Positions 34,561-46,270 of a DNA stretch of 64,000 bases are shown piece after piece. Made by a program: the position numbers and the translations under genes. Numbering within the stretch: the first letter of the stretch is position 1; each line of letters begins with the position of its first letter. The notes below the pieces were generated by a model. It did not search any database. It worked only from the letters and a program-made list of their open reading frames with translations, and was not told the DNA's origin. This stretch comes from Fagopyrum homotropicum (lineage: Eukaryota; Streptophyta; Magnoliopsida; Caryophyllales; Polygonaceae): NCBI GenBank assembly GCA_033239125.1, contig BSWB01000003.1:113108320-113172319 (forward strand), written 5' to 3'.

Positions 34561-34979
34561 CAAAGCGCTGTAAATGAAACTTCTATGGAAAATTATGGCA
34601 AAACCAGACAATATTTGGGTAAAAATTATTGAGAAAAAATATTTGTAGGGGAGCCAGTTATGGAAGTACAAATTGGGTAAAAACATGTCATGGAAATGGA
34701 AGAGACTGATGAACTTATGGCCAGAGTTTGAACAAGAAATTAAATGGAATGTCGGGGACGGGAAACTATTAGAATTTGGAAGGATCGTTGGATTGATGAT
34801 CGCCCTTTAGAACAACTAGTTCTAAACAAGGAATCAATAACCAACATTGAGGACACAGTAAGCACTCTTATTACGAACAAAAATGGGATCAGGTGAGGAT
34901 ACAAAATCTAAAAAACTAGTTGAACAACCAAAACATTATCAAGAACATATTAAATCACTCGCTCCAAATGAGTGATATC

Positions 34980-35776
34980 AAAGATAGACTCTACTAGGCC
35001 CCAAGTAAGGATGGCTGGTTCCGTACAAAAGATGCTCTCTCCTTCATGTATGGAAAACAGAACAACATAGGACAACAAGACATCTCATGGATATGGAGCA
35101 TAGACATTATGCCCAAGGTCCAAAACTTTACTTGGAAACTAGCAATGGATGACCTACCAACCAAGGAGAACCTTGAAAAACAAAAGGTGCCTAAACCTAT
35201 GTCCTGCGTTCTTTTCCAACATCCATACGAAAGCGCAAAACACATTTTCTTCAACTGCCTGTATACCATGGACAACGTAGCTAACAACGAGACAAGAAGC
35301 TTCTTGCGAAGTATAGATATGACCAACATGAAGCTAAGTGAAGCGATGTCCTTTGTTAGAACAAAGCTTGAAGAATCTTCAATTACCAATCTACTCGTCA
35401 CATGGTGGATTGTATGGTTCATGAGGAACAAGGTTATCTTTAACAATGATAAAATTAGGAACATCTCACACATTATTGAGTCACAACTATTGGATTGGGA
35501 AAAATCAAAGAAAAAAAAAAGTAAAAAAAAAAAGTAATAAAAGGAAAATGAAGAACCTTAAATGGTCCGCGCCATTCCCAGGAGTGGTTAAACTCAATTT
35601 CGATGGATCTAAACGAAATGATGGCCAAAATACTTTTGGGTATATATTAAGAGATCATAATGCCTCAGTTATTGCACTTGACTATGGAAAGTGTGGGGAC
35701 ATTTCTGTCCTTCAGACTAAAGCATACGCGCTAAAAATGGGTTTAACTAAAGCAAGACAACTAGGACTAAGTAAAA
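34980..35776 (+). pseudogene. LINE ORF2 zf-RVT region and first half of RNase H
   Basis: 35046-35537 carries LPTKENLEKQKV and HIFFNC, the zinc-binding RVT-associated part. 35560-35776 is the start of an RNase H domain: VVKLNFDGSKRND (first catalytic Asp) and a TKAYALKMGL helix where the usual catalytic Glu is Lys. The frame stops soon after 35776, where an insertion begins; the rest resumes at 36745. Confidence 0.8.
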
Positions 35777-36744
35777 TCCATATACACTACTAAAATAAAA
35801 CCCTCTTAGTCCACATTTCAACACATTAACTATGCCACCTAAGACTTTTTGGCAAATATTTACAATTTTTCCATATATTAATTACAAATATGCCATTATT
35901 CAATAACTATTTTATATCAAAATTAAAATATTTTACATCTGATCATCATTCCAATGTAACAAAAAGATTTCACCTCATCATGTTCAGTATCTTTCGGTTA
36001 TAACAATACAATTTTATTTTGTTACCAAATCTACAACCATCTATAACAACCAATATTGAAAATATTATTAAATCTATAACAATTCAGTATAGAAATATTG
36101 TTAAATTGTATGTGTTATTTTTCACAAATCTTCTATAGCTAAAAAATAAAATCTACTTTTTGAAAAAACTATATATATTACTAAAATAACTCCCATTTTG
36201 TATGTGCTAATCTCTAAGTCCATCCACATAAAAAAAATTCAATTTATTTATAAATTTACCACAATATATTTACAGATTTGTCATTTATATTTTATCAGAT
36301 TTTTTATTAGAATTAGTAACAATCATCCTGCCAAGTCATTTTGTAATAAAAAAACAAATATACTTATCTACCAAACAAAATTAACAAATTGATTTTCTAT
36401 AATTCGTTTTGTTGAGAAAATCTCAAGCAAATCTTCTAACAAGGTTTTAAATATTTTTTAGATTAAAATTAAATCAAACTTTGATTCTATAACTTTATAT
36501 AGTTAAAAGTGAATAATATATCGAGGTGTAAATATAATACTGTAACAATATTCTTTGTAACAGATTTTTAATTATGTCCTTTCGTTTATTAAAAAAATAT
36601 AAAATTTAATCATCACATATATTAGTAATATTAGTTAATAAAGAATAATTTATTTATAGATTAATATCACATACATGATGCATAACAGTAAAAATATAAT
36701 ATTTTGTATTTAGACAAAAACCGCACAAGGTGCGGGAACTAAAG
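35777..36744 (+). mobile_element. Non-autonomous Helitron-like insertion, 968 bp
   Basis: Starts TCCATATACACTACTAAAAT after an A and ends with hairpin CCGCAC-AAG-GTGCGG (36721-36735) plus GAACTAAAG before a T. These are Helitron features: 5' TC, a 3' hairpin some 9 nt from the end, insertion between A and T, and no TSD. The terminal CTAAAG departs from the usual CTRR. Without it, the LINE RNase H frame is continuous. It is AT-rich and codes for nothing. A second 5'-like string, ATATATTACTAAAATAACTC, near 36173 suggests a nested or rearranged copy. Confidence 0.75.
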
Positions 36745-37034
36745 TAGTTGATATTGAAGGGGATAACTTTACAATTATTAATTCCGTGAAAAATATCTGG
36801 ATGCCACCATGGGAATTGGACATTACTATTACGGATATTTCTATCTTACTCTCACGTTTTAATCAGGTTCAAGTCAATCACATTCTTAGAGAGATTAATA
36901 GTGTTGCTGACAAGCTAGCAACTCTTGGCCACGACGATCCTGCTGTTGTTTTCAAGGGTCAAGACGAGACGGTGGTTAGCTCGAGGATCCCGACATCGCT
37001 CGATGTTATCATCCAAAAGGATGTCATAGGATGA
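36745..37034 (+). pseudogene. LINE ORF2, second half of RNase H
   Basis: Continues the RNase H fold after the Helitron-like gap: DIEGDNFTIINSV (second-half catalytic Asp in EGDN), then NHILREINSVADKLATLGH, where the final Asp in ADK belongs to the active site. Ends at the TGA at 37032-37034. It is open throughout, better kept than the ORF1 region. Confidence 0.8.
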
Positions 37035-37095
37035 CCAACTATTAGACATTGACTTTTCCTAATCTCTTACCTGTTTTAGTAGGAAAAAAATTTTG

Positions 37096-37500
37096 TTCGG
37101 GCCCACACCATATGTTCTGAATCTAGATGTTCCGGGATCCATGGGTGAGAGAGATGCAATCAACTCCGGTTTAGAAAGAGGAGACATTGATTAGATCCCG
37201 GTGGACCTTTGGACGTGGATGCCTTCGGTGTTGGGGTTGTCCTTCGGAGCAATGATTTTGGTTCTGAAGAAGATGATGTTTTGGAACCACACACTCCGTC
37301 AATCCCGAACGTTACTCGTGGGTTGTTATACTTGCCTCAAATGTAACCTGTTGCGGAAGCATACACGTCAACAACCACGTTGTAACCACTCGCGGCCTGC
37401 CACACAACTTGAAACACTTTTGTCGAGTATGTCGTCCCATCCCCCTCGCCCCACCTAAGATAAACTACTCATGAGAGAAAGGGAGAGGATGAGTACTCCA
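37096..37500. other. Unassigned segment after the LINE
   Basis: Base composition is more balanced than the neighbours. A plus frame containing DVDAFGVGVVLRSNDFGSEE (about 37214-37273) ends at a TAA near 37343, and 37201-37458 is open in another frame. I recognise no family. It may be an eroded gene fragment or part of another element. Confidence 0.35.
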
Positions 37501-37508
37501 TTTTTGTT

Positions 37509-37640
37509 GACTTTTATCTATATACTTTACTAAAATAGACGACATATTGTTGACATGGCGGCCTCTCAATTTTTCACGCGCTTTTCTATTTAATAAATCC
37601 ATAATTAAGCAAATAATTCTTTTTTACTAAAACAAAATAA
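37509..37640. other. Helitron-like 5' head, third relative
   Basis: TCTATATACTTTACTAAAAT after an A, followed by a block (TTGACATGGCGGCC, then TAATAAATCCATAATTAAGC) clearly related to the spacers at 17948 and 19152. It has no U2-like head or hairpin array after it. A matching 3' end was not found. Confidence 0.5.
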
Positions 37641-37642
37641 TT

Positions 37643-37644
<2 letters not shown>

Positions 37645-37734
<90 letters not shown>
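37645..37734. repeat. (AT)45 microsatellite
   Basis: About 90 bp of uninterrupted AT dinucleotides. Its length in the assembly may be inexact. Confidence 0.98.
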
Positions 37735-37736
<2 letters not shown>

Positions 37737-38159
37737 ATTACCAGCCAATTTTTAAAACATCTGAAATTTCAAAATTAAAAGCATCCTAAATTTATGTCAA
37801 TAATGTTTTAAAAAATTGGTAGAATTATATATTTTTGTTAATTTCCAGTCAAAATTTTAAAAATCCGAGATTTACAAACATTATTTATTTTAAAACAATT
37901 TAGATTGCATCAAATTGTTTAGATCTCATTAAATCATTCAAATATATTTGTTTGCTATTTCTCGTTTTTTATTTCTAGCTGAATGGATAATATCTACTAA
38001 TACGATAATTCTTCCGAGTAAGTTTCATATCTACTATTGATTTATAAAATTTTAAATATATTTCTAAACCAAAAAACTAAAGATATCTTGCCCTATAAGT
38101 TTCAAATCTGCACAATTTCAACATCTATAAATATGGTTTATTCATCCTCGATTTGAGAT

Positions 38160-38439
38160 AGGAACCGATTCCACATAAAATGATGGACATGAATTGGTAG
38201 ATTAGGAATGGAGATTCCTACATAAAATGATAGGTTTTAAAATTAGGTGATACTTATAATTATACCCACATGAGATGATATGATAAATAATATTAAGTAT
38301 TACATAAAATAATAATAAGATAGATTATAAAGAATATAGGCCATGGAAGCATTACTTAGAATAAGATGGAAGGAGTCCAAACCGGTCAAAGTCCGGTTCA
38401 ATTCGAAATTTATCAGAAATAAAATTTCAGGATATTACA
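38160..38439 (-). mobile_element. LTR end fragment related to element A
   Basis: On the minus strand it starts TGTAATATCCTGAAATTTTA at 38439, close to the LTR start of element A, and includes ACATAAAATGATA motifs at about 38176 and 38222. The remainder of any element is absent, so this is a broken or partly deleted LTR. Confidence 0.55.
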
Positions 38440-38511
38440 ATCTACATTATACCTATCATTTTATGTGGGTATATCTATGCATTATCTACATTATACCTAT
38501 CATTTTATGTG
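38440..38511. repeat. 41-bp tandem duplication with TATCATTTTATGT
   Basis: TCTACATTATACCTATCATT followed by TTATGTGGGT begins at 38441 and again at 38482. It carries the same TATCATTTTATGT motif as the LTR hairpins of elements A and C, but here as direct repeats next to an LTR fragment. Confidence 0.75.
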
Positions 38512-38863
38512 GGTTTAGAGTTAAAGTTTGGTGGGCAATTTTGGTAACTAGGCCTTTTTGAAAAACTATAGTACTAACTAGGCTTTTTAATGTTTCAATT
38601 AAGTAAATATACCCCAACCTTTTGTATTTATTCTCAAACTCTACATACTCTTCTCTCAAGGGGTACATTTACTAAACAAAAAACTAGAAAAAGCCTAGTA
38701 AACCAAATTGTTTCAAGTTAGTTAGTTTGGTGTGGATATACTTACCCATTAGAGCGAAACAATCCTTACTCCTCACCTCCCCACTTTGTGTATGTTTAAT
38801 TTGTACCTAATTATCCCACACTAGATTGGTCATCATCCCTTGCAAATCTTTACCATTACTACC
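38512..38863. other. Intergenic DNA before element B
   Basis: No gene or repeat recognised. With 55343-55515 it forms the pre-insertion sequence around the element B target. Confidence 0.5.
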
Positions 38864-38868
38864 CATGA
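38864..38868. repeat. Element B target-site duplication CATGA, left
   Basis: CATGA directly before the LTR start TGTAACGCC; the same five bases follow the far LTR at 55338-55342. This pair fixes both ends of element B across 16.5 kb and its nested insertion. Confidence 0.92.
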
Positions 38869-41771
38869 TGTAACGCCTCAAAATTTTGGCGCATTTTCGA
38901 GTTTTATTTCTATTATTTTTATCGATATTTTATTAGATTGAATATTTTATTAAAAGTATTTTAAGACGTAAAATATGTTTCCGAGTATACTTATATTTTT
39001 TGGATACGTTCACATAGATTCGTATTATTATTTTCAAAAAAGTCGGGAACGTTTTTCCGATCCAAAAACCCCGTTCAGTGTATTTCGAACGAGTTATTTC
39101 CGCTTTTCTTTTTCCCTTATTTTATTTTATTTTATTCTTATTTATGTATATTTATTTTCCTCTTTTTTCGGCCTATTGGCCTTCTCCAATTTTTTTTTAT
39201 GCCTATCGATGAGCTGCTGCAACTCCCGCCCAAGACTGCACCCGTCTGACCTATGCATAACTGCTACTCCGACCCCTCGCCTCCCTCACTTGCTTCTCCT
39301 CTGTATCACTCCATCTCTCCTCACCTCTTCACTGTTTTCCCTCATGCAAGCCAACCTTCCCACCCTCACATGTCTACTCTGCTTCTTCTCCTCCTCTACT
39401 TAATCTCTCTCTGCGGTTGTGGCACTTGTTGATGCTTTAGATGAATATCCGGATAGCATACAGGAATCCCTCTCTTCAACACCTCTCCGGGGCCAGTGCC
39501 GCTAGAGGAGCCACCTTTGGGCCGCCTCGATCCATCTCCTTCCTTCTTCTCTCCGTCGGGTGCAAAATTGGCAGCTCAACCAAACGCCAAATACCATCGG
39601 CTGGCCGCCACCCTTCTACAACCGCTAGAGGAGCCATCGGAGCCATCTTCCCCTGGAACCGGAGCCCTTTCGCCGCCGCCCTCTGAACTTCCCTTCCCAG
39701 TCCTCTGCGCGACTCCCCTATTGCAACGAATTCCGCAAGGCTGAGAGAGCCACCTCCTTTGTGCCGCCGTCTGTCGCCGGGGATGAAGGGCCACCAGACC
39801 GCCGCCGTCGTCGCCTCGCCGCCTGAAGGAGCACACCCAGTCGCAGCCGCCCACTCGGACTCATTCCCCTTCTGCGCCTACTCAGAGGTTGAAAAAGACC
39901 TTTTTACAATATTCAAATCGGGCCCCATATTTTTGTGTTAATTGCAAATATGACCCACTGTTTTGTATTTACAATTTTTACCCTGATTATTGGAATTTGC
40001 GGATCTACCCTCTCTGGTATTAATTGCAGATTTGACCCCAAAGTTTTATTTTCAGAAAATAACCCAAGTTTCTTGAGTTTCATATCTTGTCCGGAAAAGT
40101 GGATTACGGATTTTGACCCATATTTTATATATTGTATAAATTGCCCGGAAAGTGTTTTAAGATTTGAAACTCGGATTTGAATTACACGGGTTATTCTTAT
40201 AGTTTATATATACTATATATATTGTACCCTTGTTGGGTTAATTTCGGTTTACGGCTCAAGGTTTTAAACACGGTTTTATGAACAAGTTTCTAGTTTTGTA
40301 CTTTTGCCCCGGAAGGGTAGTTACGGGATTTAACCTTGGGTTCGAAAGAGAGTTTTCCTTAGTTTTATTTATGTTAAATCTTCCGTCCAAATTTAGCGTA
40401 TTAGCTAAATTTGTTTAGCTTTGGTTTTAGGTCCGGAAGCGCCCCGCTAAAGGCCAACGAATCCATTCTCGACATCCGTATAACGTCCTCCGCCTTTGAC
40501 CTCGAGTGAGTATCCTCTTCCTCGATCTAGTTATGTTTAGTAGTAGTAGTATCATGCTAGGATGAATCTAGCATAACTTAGAGTTAATGCCAAGTAGTGG
40601 CTTTAAACCTTAGGTGAGTTTTGAGGATTCGATATTGTTTGATGGATTGGTGTTGATTCTAAGCTTGAGGTGGTATTGCGATCTAGTGAGGTTGTTATAA
40701 GGATTCGAGTATATGGTTTGATCTTGTGAGAATCATTAGGCTTGAGATTTAGGATTACATGTTGTTGTGAGAGCATCGAGACTAGGAACGTGGTATCCTA
40801 TCGTGTGAGTTGTATGACTTTATATAGGTCATTTAGGCTAGAAGTCTAAGGACTTCTAGCATGAGAGATATATATTGATCGTGTGCCGTGTTTTGGCCAG
40901 GAGTTGAGTATCTTCCTATGGGAAATTGAGACATATTGTTGATCGGTTTAGCTTTGGGACGAGGTAAGTCTCCGGACTTACTTAGCTTGTATTCCTTGTA
41001 TTAGCATTGATGTGTGTTTGGTGGTGTGTGTTTATTCTTTATTGTTTATAACAACTAAACCGGAAATAGGATAACCGACCTTATATTATTTTGGCCCAAG
41101 TGTATGATAACGGGCGGTGACATCATCTGCCTAGCTCTTGCGAGAGTCTAGGAGGTTCTTGGCGACTAGCCCGTGCTGGTTAGACGGTCCTGAGGCATCC
41201 GCACCGTTCCATGCCGGTAAGTAGGGACCGAGGCGGGACCACGGTGGTCTCGTGTCACAAACCTAAGTTGAATTAGAACGGGATACGACCTAATAATAAC
41301 AAAGATAATAAATCGGATTGGTGTGCTTTTATGTATGTTGTATGTTTGTGATGAGATTACTTGTGTATGTGCCTTTCCCATTGATCCTAATGCTTATAAT
41401 ATGAGCTAACGGTTTTATACCGATTGTTGTAGATTGCCTTGCAGGTTAGGAATGCGGCCGAGAGATCCGAAAGAGTGGGCAGCCGGGGTCCGTACATTTT
41501 AGGATTGGGTTTTGGGTGGAGTCGAGTATGAGTATTGTATTTATTGTATGTTGTATGGCGTTTAGTCTTTGGGGTTGTATTGTCGGCTGAAGTCCTTTGT
41601 TGTATTCTTTCGGGTTTTTCTTTTCATTGCATAAAAATGTATTTCGATTTTTTGGCCTTTATTTGTGCCTTGTTGCAAGATCTGGTGAAGTTGTTGTCAA
41701 GCTAAGGGTCGGGACCCATTGTGAGGTCCCAACCCGTAGCGCCCCGAGTCCCGCGGATTCGGGGCGTTACA
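38869..41771 (+). repeat. Element B 5' LTR, 2903 bp
   Basis: Contains three clear hairpins: GCTAGAAGTC/GACTTCTAGC (40837-40860, 10-bp stem), GTAAGTC/GACTTAC (40964-40981) and CCTAGCTCT/AGAGTCTAGG (41130-41152, one bulge). Counterparts of all three exist in elements A and C. A GC-rich segment at 39480-39880 gives open frames on both strands (such as 39576-39854) that match nothing known; the same segment lies at 53040-53450 in the 3' LTR. Confidence 0.92.
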
Positions 41772-41775
41772 AAAG

Positions 41776-41788
41776 TGGTATCAGAGCC
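41776..41788 (+). other. Element B primer binding site
   Basis: TGGTATCAGAGCC four bases after the LTR end: complementary to initiator Met tRNA, as in Ty3/Gypsy chromoviruses. Confidence 0.88.
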
Positions 41789-44700
41789 CTAGGTTGACAA
41801 CAATGGCACTCGCAATCTTCTAAAGGCCGAATAAGGAATAAACAGAACCCCACGGGTTCTGAGTTTTCGTTTTCAAAATCTCATGCATGAGTCGGGTAGA
41901 ATGTACGGACCACCACTCCTTCCGCAGATTTCGGAAGCTTAGCTTATTAGATTTTGATATGTATATATAGATATGGATATGAGGTTTGTAGTTATGCATG
42001 ATAGAATTGATGTGTATCTTTTTTGATTGTAGTTGCTTGACGGACTTGATATATGTGTATAGTTATATATGTGGACTATCGTACATGTTTGGACCTTGTA
42101 TTGTGGTAATGGATTTCTGGATGTGTTATATTAGTAGTATTGTGGACATAGGACTTATATAGTCTTATATATGGATACTTATTATATATATAGTAGCACA
42201 TACATGTATGATACCTTATAGAAAAGAAGATAGTAAGATATCATCACCTTTAGGACAATATTATTGGCATGGGATAGCGTTCATACGAGGAGGAATAAGC
42301 TCAAGTATCGAGTTGAGCGCTACGTTCGGGCAAACACCTTGGAGTTCTCGTACTCCTTTAAGAGGAGATCGAAAAGGAGGATTAGAGATGACATAAACGA
42401 AGGGCGAACAAGTGGAAGGAAGACTCGAGATAACTTAAGAGGAATCAAGATGGAAGTAATACAAGAAAATGGAGCGACATTAAAGTGTAGAAGCGGTTCT
42501 AAAGAGGCCATGATCGAACGATGACTAGACCGAGGGAGAGAACGAACTCAAGTTCTTCGAGAAGAAGCGTGAACAACTAAAGATGCGAATCGAGGAGGAG
42601 AGGGTTACATTCTAACAAGGTTAAAAGTGACGTTCCATTAAGATGCAAAGCTTTCCTTAGACGTTTCTAAGCATTGGAGTCAAGATGAGCAAGAGTGAAC
42701 GAACCATTGGCAAAAGATTAAGATACCGTAAGTTAAGCTTATGAGGTATGTACCAATAAGTGAAGTGTCAACATTACTAGAGTTATGAGAAGAAGGGCAT
42801 GTTGGGGGATTCACGTGGAGTTGACCGATTTCCGTTATGAAGATAAGGCTAAGAAACGCCAAGAAAGGAGCAAGTGTGTATAAATGATGATCCCAAGAAG
42901 ATGAAAGACGAAACAAGAAGTTTTTATCAAAGAACTTAGGATACTAACCAAGAGGAACGCGAGTGGATGCTAGCTAGGGCTATAATATTTGGGAATGTGC
43001 TCTTGAAAGACATCAAGGAAGAATGATTAAGTATATGAAAGGGAGTTATATGAAACAACAAGGCAAAGAAGATATAGTTACCTTATAAAGAAGAGGAAGC
43101 ATGGAATGAAGAAAGAACTAACGGAGTTTAAGGTAAAGTTCCCTAAGGAGGGTAACCTTCATGAGTATGGTAGCATGGACGTATGGTAGGAGGGTAAGTC
43201 GTTGATCTTAGAGAGGGTTATCAATGAGTTAATCGGTGACAACCGAGAATGCGTAGGTGCGGATTGTATACTTGTGACTGTAGGTGGGGAGAGTAATCTA
43301 GGATATGGGATCATGAAGAACGGTAAACAAAGTTGGAATATTCGTAGTGATCGAATGTCGGCAATAAAGAGGTATATCAAGGGAAGTGCAAGTATCTTAA
43401 TCAAGTAACAATTTATCGATTCCAGCAAGTGTTAGTAACGTATCGTGTGGGGAGGGATTGTAGCGATCTGGTACGGCCTTCTTAGGTCATGGGGGGTTGT
43501 TATATGGAGAAATGACACGGATCAAGGTAAAGCAACTTGGAAGGACGAAGAGGAAGGTGAGTCTTCTATAGTTGTTGTGCGGAAAGGAGGTATATATAAA
43601 GGGAGGTATGATATGTTTGTTCTAAGGTTATGGATGTCATGTTTTCATGAGCCAAGCTAAGTCAATGTTTTTGTGACTAGTGTGGCGAAGCCATAGTTGC
43701 TATGACGTGAAACGAGGAGTCTTGATTGAGGCAACACTGCAAACTTAGGGTTATGATGTTGGTGCTTGGTGGAGTCATGTGTGGATCTTCCAGAGTTGTG
43801 GTTGGGGAATTCTACCTAAAGGCATACTAGTACGGCTGTGAAGTTGTTCATGGAATTCCGAGAGATGAATAAGGTGACCAACAAGAGTAAGAGAAGACAA
43901 AATTTTTGAAGTTTGTTGTCGATATGAGGTGTACCAGAAGTACATGAAAGATTGAGGTTAGAGCCTTTACGGTTGGTTTGACGTTACATAAGAAAATGAA
44001 GTACAAATTTCTACGCCTACTTGAAGAAAGGATGTCTATGGCAAAAGCTTATGTACAATACGTAGAGCTCCTCCCATATGTTGGGATGTCATGGAAAGCG
44101 AGAAAGATAAGGTTAATTGTTTTGAAGCACGATTAAGTCCTGCAATTTGGACCCTTATGGCTGCACATAAGTGAGAAACCTTAGAAGATTTCTACAATCA
44201 TGTCATCAAAGATGAAGAATGGGATTAAGTTAAAGGAATACCTAAATAAGGCTACAAGAGTTAGAAGACTTGAGCAAGTCTCTCGAGTTCAAGAGATGAA
44301 GGATCTCTGAAAGAGGGTGGTAAACATTGTAGCTAAAGATGGAGCAATATACGTGTTTAAAGGACGTCATCTCAATAGATCGGGGTAGATTAATTGTGTC
44401 ATGACCACTTGTAAAGTGATAAGACAAGATTGTGTCGGTTATTACGATATGTGACAGGGAGAGAAAAGATGGAACCGAGATATCACGAATTCCAATACGT
44501 TAGAATGTGGAATTTTCCACTAAGATCGAGCTTGATTTAATTCCGATGTCTAAGACGCCGTATGAAGTAACACTTGTGCAAAGACATGAGTTGTGGAAGC
44601 AAGTGAATGAGCAATTACAAGAACTTATTGGAAAGAGTTCATTAGAATTAGTGAAATGCTATGGAGAACTCCGAATGTTATCTTAAACTCTTGATTTGAA

Positions 44701-45899
44701 GTTGTTATGGAGAACACCGTTTGCAAAAAGAGAGACGGTTATCTCCTTTTGTACACGATTACTATAAGTTGAGCAAGACGACAATGGAGAACAAGTATCC
44801 TTATAAAAAAATGGGAGATCTACACGATCAGTTGCAAGGGACGGTAGTCTCTTCTAAGATTGAGTTAAGATAGTTTGGTCTACTCTTGAAGAAGAGAGAA
44901 GTTGTATGACAATTGTCTCGGGATGACAAACCCCGAAGGATGTGAAAGAAGTTACAAGTTTTCTTGGATGTGTTGGTCATTACCGGATTTTTAGAGAAAT
45001 TCTCCAAAGTAACACCACCTATGGCTAACCTACTCCGGATGACAACGAAGTATTAGGTAAGACGAAAATGGACCATGGAGATGTTGAGAGTTAAGAGGAG
45101 ATTCATTGGTGCAACTATTTTAAAATTGCCTCGAGGTGTGATGGATTTGAAGTGTACAAGTGATTCCCAAGACAAGGTCTTGATTGAGTATTGAGGAACG
45201 AGATAAAAGTAAGAGCATACGTGTCTCTTGAGTAAAAGCGGGGTGAAGTAAAATACTACCTTCATTACTTGGAACTCGCGGCAAGAAATGAGAAAGCGTA
45301 ACATAAAAGTTTGGTTGGACAAGAACCAAAGCCATTGGTGTATATTAAAAATCCGATCTTCTTGTTAGAAAAAAATAAAAGTGAAACATAAGGAAAATAC
45401 TGTATTGAGAAAGACCCGAGAAGGAAGTTAAGTTTACGATATATCAGACCTTTTTGAGATCTTAGCGCAAGTGGGGAAAGTGGTTTTACTGGTTGGAGTG
45501 ACCGTCAAGAGTAGAAGGTGTTCACCTGGGGTTCATGTGCATCAGTCGAGGGAATACATACATGACTCGAGACATGTGCTCCGTTATGACAATCTAGTGG
45601 CAGACGAGGGGCCGATGAGGCTAATTGGAAGATGTAGGATAGTATCTTTGGTTGGTTTTTACGCTGAGCTAGTATCTTGGATAGAATCGGCGGGTTACAC
45701 CTAGTTCTTCTCTTGGTTGAATTACGTGCATATGTGATATTATGTGTAGTTTATGCCCTGTGTGGGAAGGTGCTATACGACCTGACATATCTTGTGATGG
45801 TAGTTCGAGTAGTTGGTGTGTATAGATTAGAAGGTTTCAACCTTCTTATTTTGAGAGTTCATACCTCGGCCTTAAGGACCGAGAAGTTCGACACATAAC
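41789..45899 (+). pseudogene. Element B ruined gag-pol region
   Basis: No long frame survives, but pol order can still be traced. Near 44520 is a stretch like the segment before RT (STKIELDLIPMSKTPYEV). Near 44785 come NKYPYKKMGDLHDQLQG and a SKIELR remnant of RT. Near 45430 is RKLSLRYIRPF, the integrase barrel motif, and near 45540 is QSREYIHDSRHVLRYD, the block before the chromodomain. These match element A in the same order. Gag is not identifiable. Catalytic motifs are lost. Confidence 0.7.
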
Positions 45900-45936
45900 A
45901 AGTTTCGGGACGAAACTTGTTTTAAGGGGGATCTAA
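45900..45936 (+). other. Element B pre-PPT hairpin and polypurine tract
   Basis: AAGTTTCG-GGA-CGAAACTT (45900-45918), then TTTTAAGGGGGATCTAA up to the LTR start. Same layout as in A and C. Confidence 0.85.
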
Positions 45937-46270
45937 TGTAACGCCTCAAAATTTTGGCGCATTTTCGAGTTTTATTTCTATTATTTTTATCGATATTTTA
46001 TTAGATTGAATATTTTATTAAAAGTATTTTAAGACGTAAAATATGTTTCCGAGTATACTTATATTTTTTTGGATACGTTCACATAGATTCGTATTATTAT
46101 TTTCAAAAAAGTCGGGAACGTTTTTCCGATCCAAAAACCCCGTTCAGTGTATTTCGAACGAGTTATTTCCGCTTTTCTTTTTCCCTTATTTTATTTTATT
46201 CTTATTTATGTATATTTATTTTCCTCTTTTTTCGGCCTATTGGCCTTCTCCAATTTTTTTTATGCCTATC

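Larger units (their letters stand above)
28457..37095 (+). mobile_element. Plant L1 LINE with RNase H, decayed and interrupted
   Basis: Plus-strand order: 5' region with a tandem duplication, ORF1 with a CCHC knuckle, ORF2 with apurinic endonuclease, RT, a cysteine-containing zf-RVT-type region and RNase H. A Helitron-like insertion splits the RNase H. Many stops and frameshifts throughout make it an old copy. The 5' limit is unknown because element A abuts it. The 3' end lies shortly after 37034, near an A-run at about 37083. Confidence 0.85.

Noticed and set aside
39441..39941. GC-rich frames on both strands resembling Pro/Ala-rich proteins, repeated at 53062-53508
   Set aside because: Located in the element B LTR and mirrored in the other LTR. 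Both strands are open because of GC bias.
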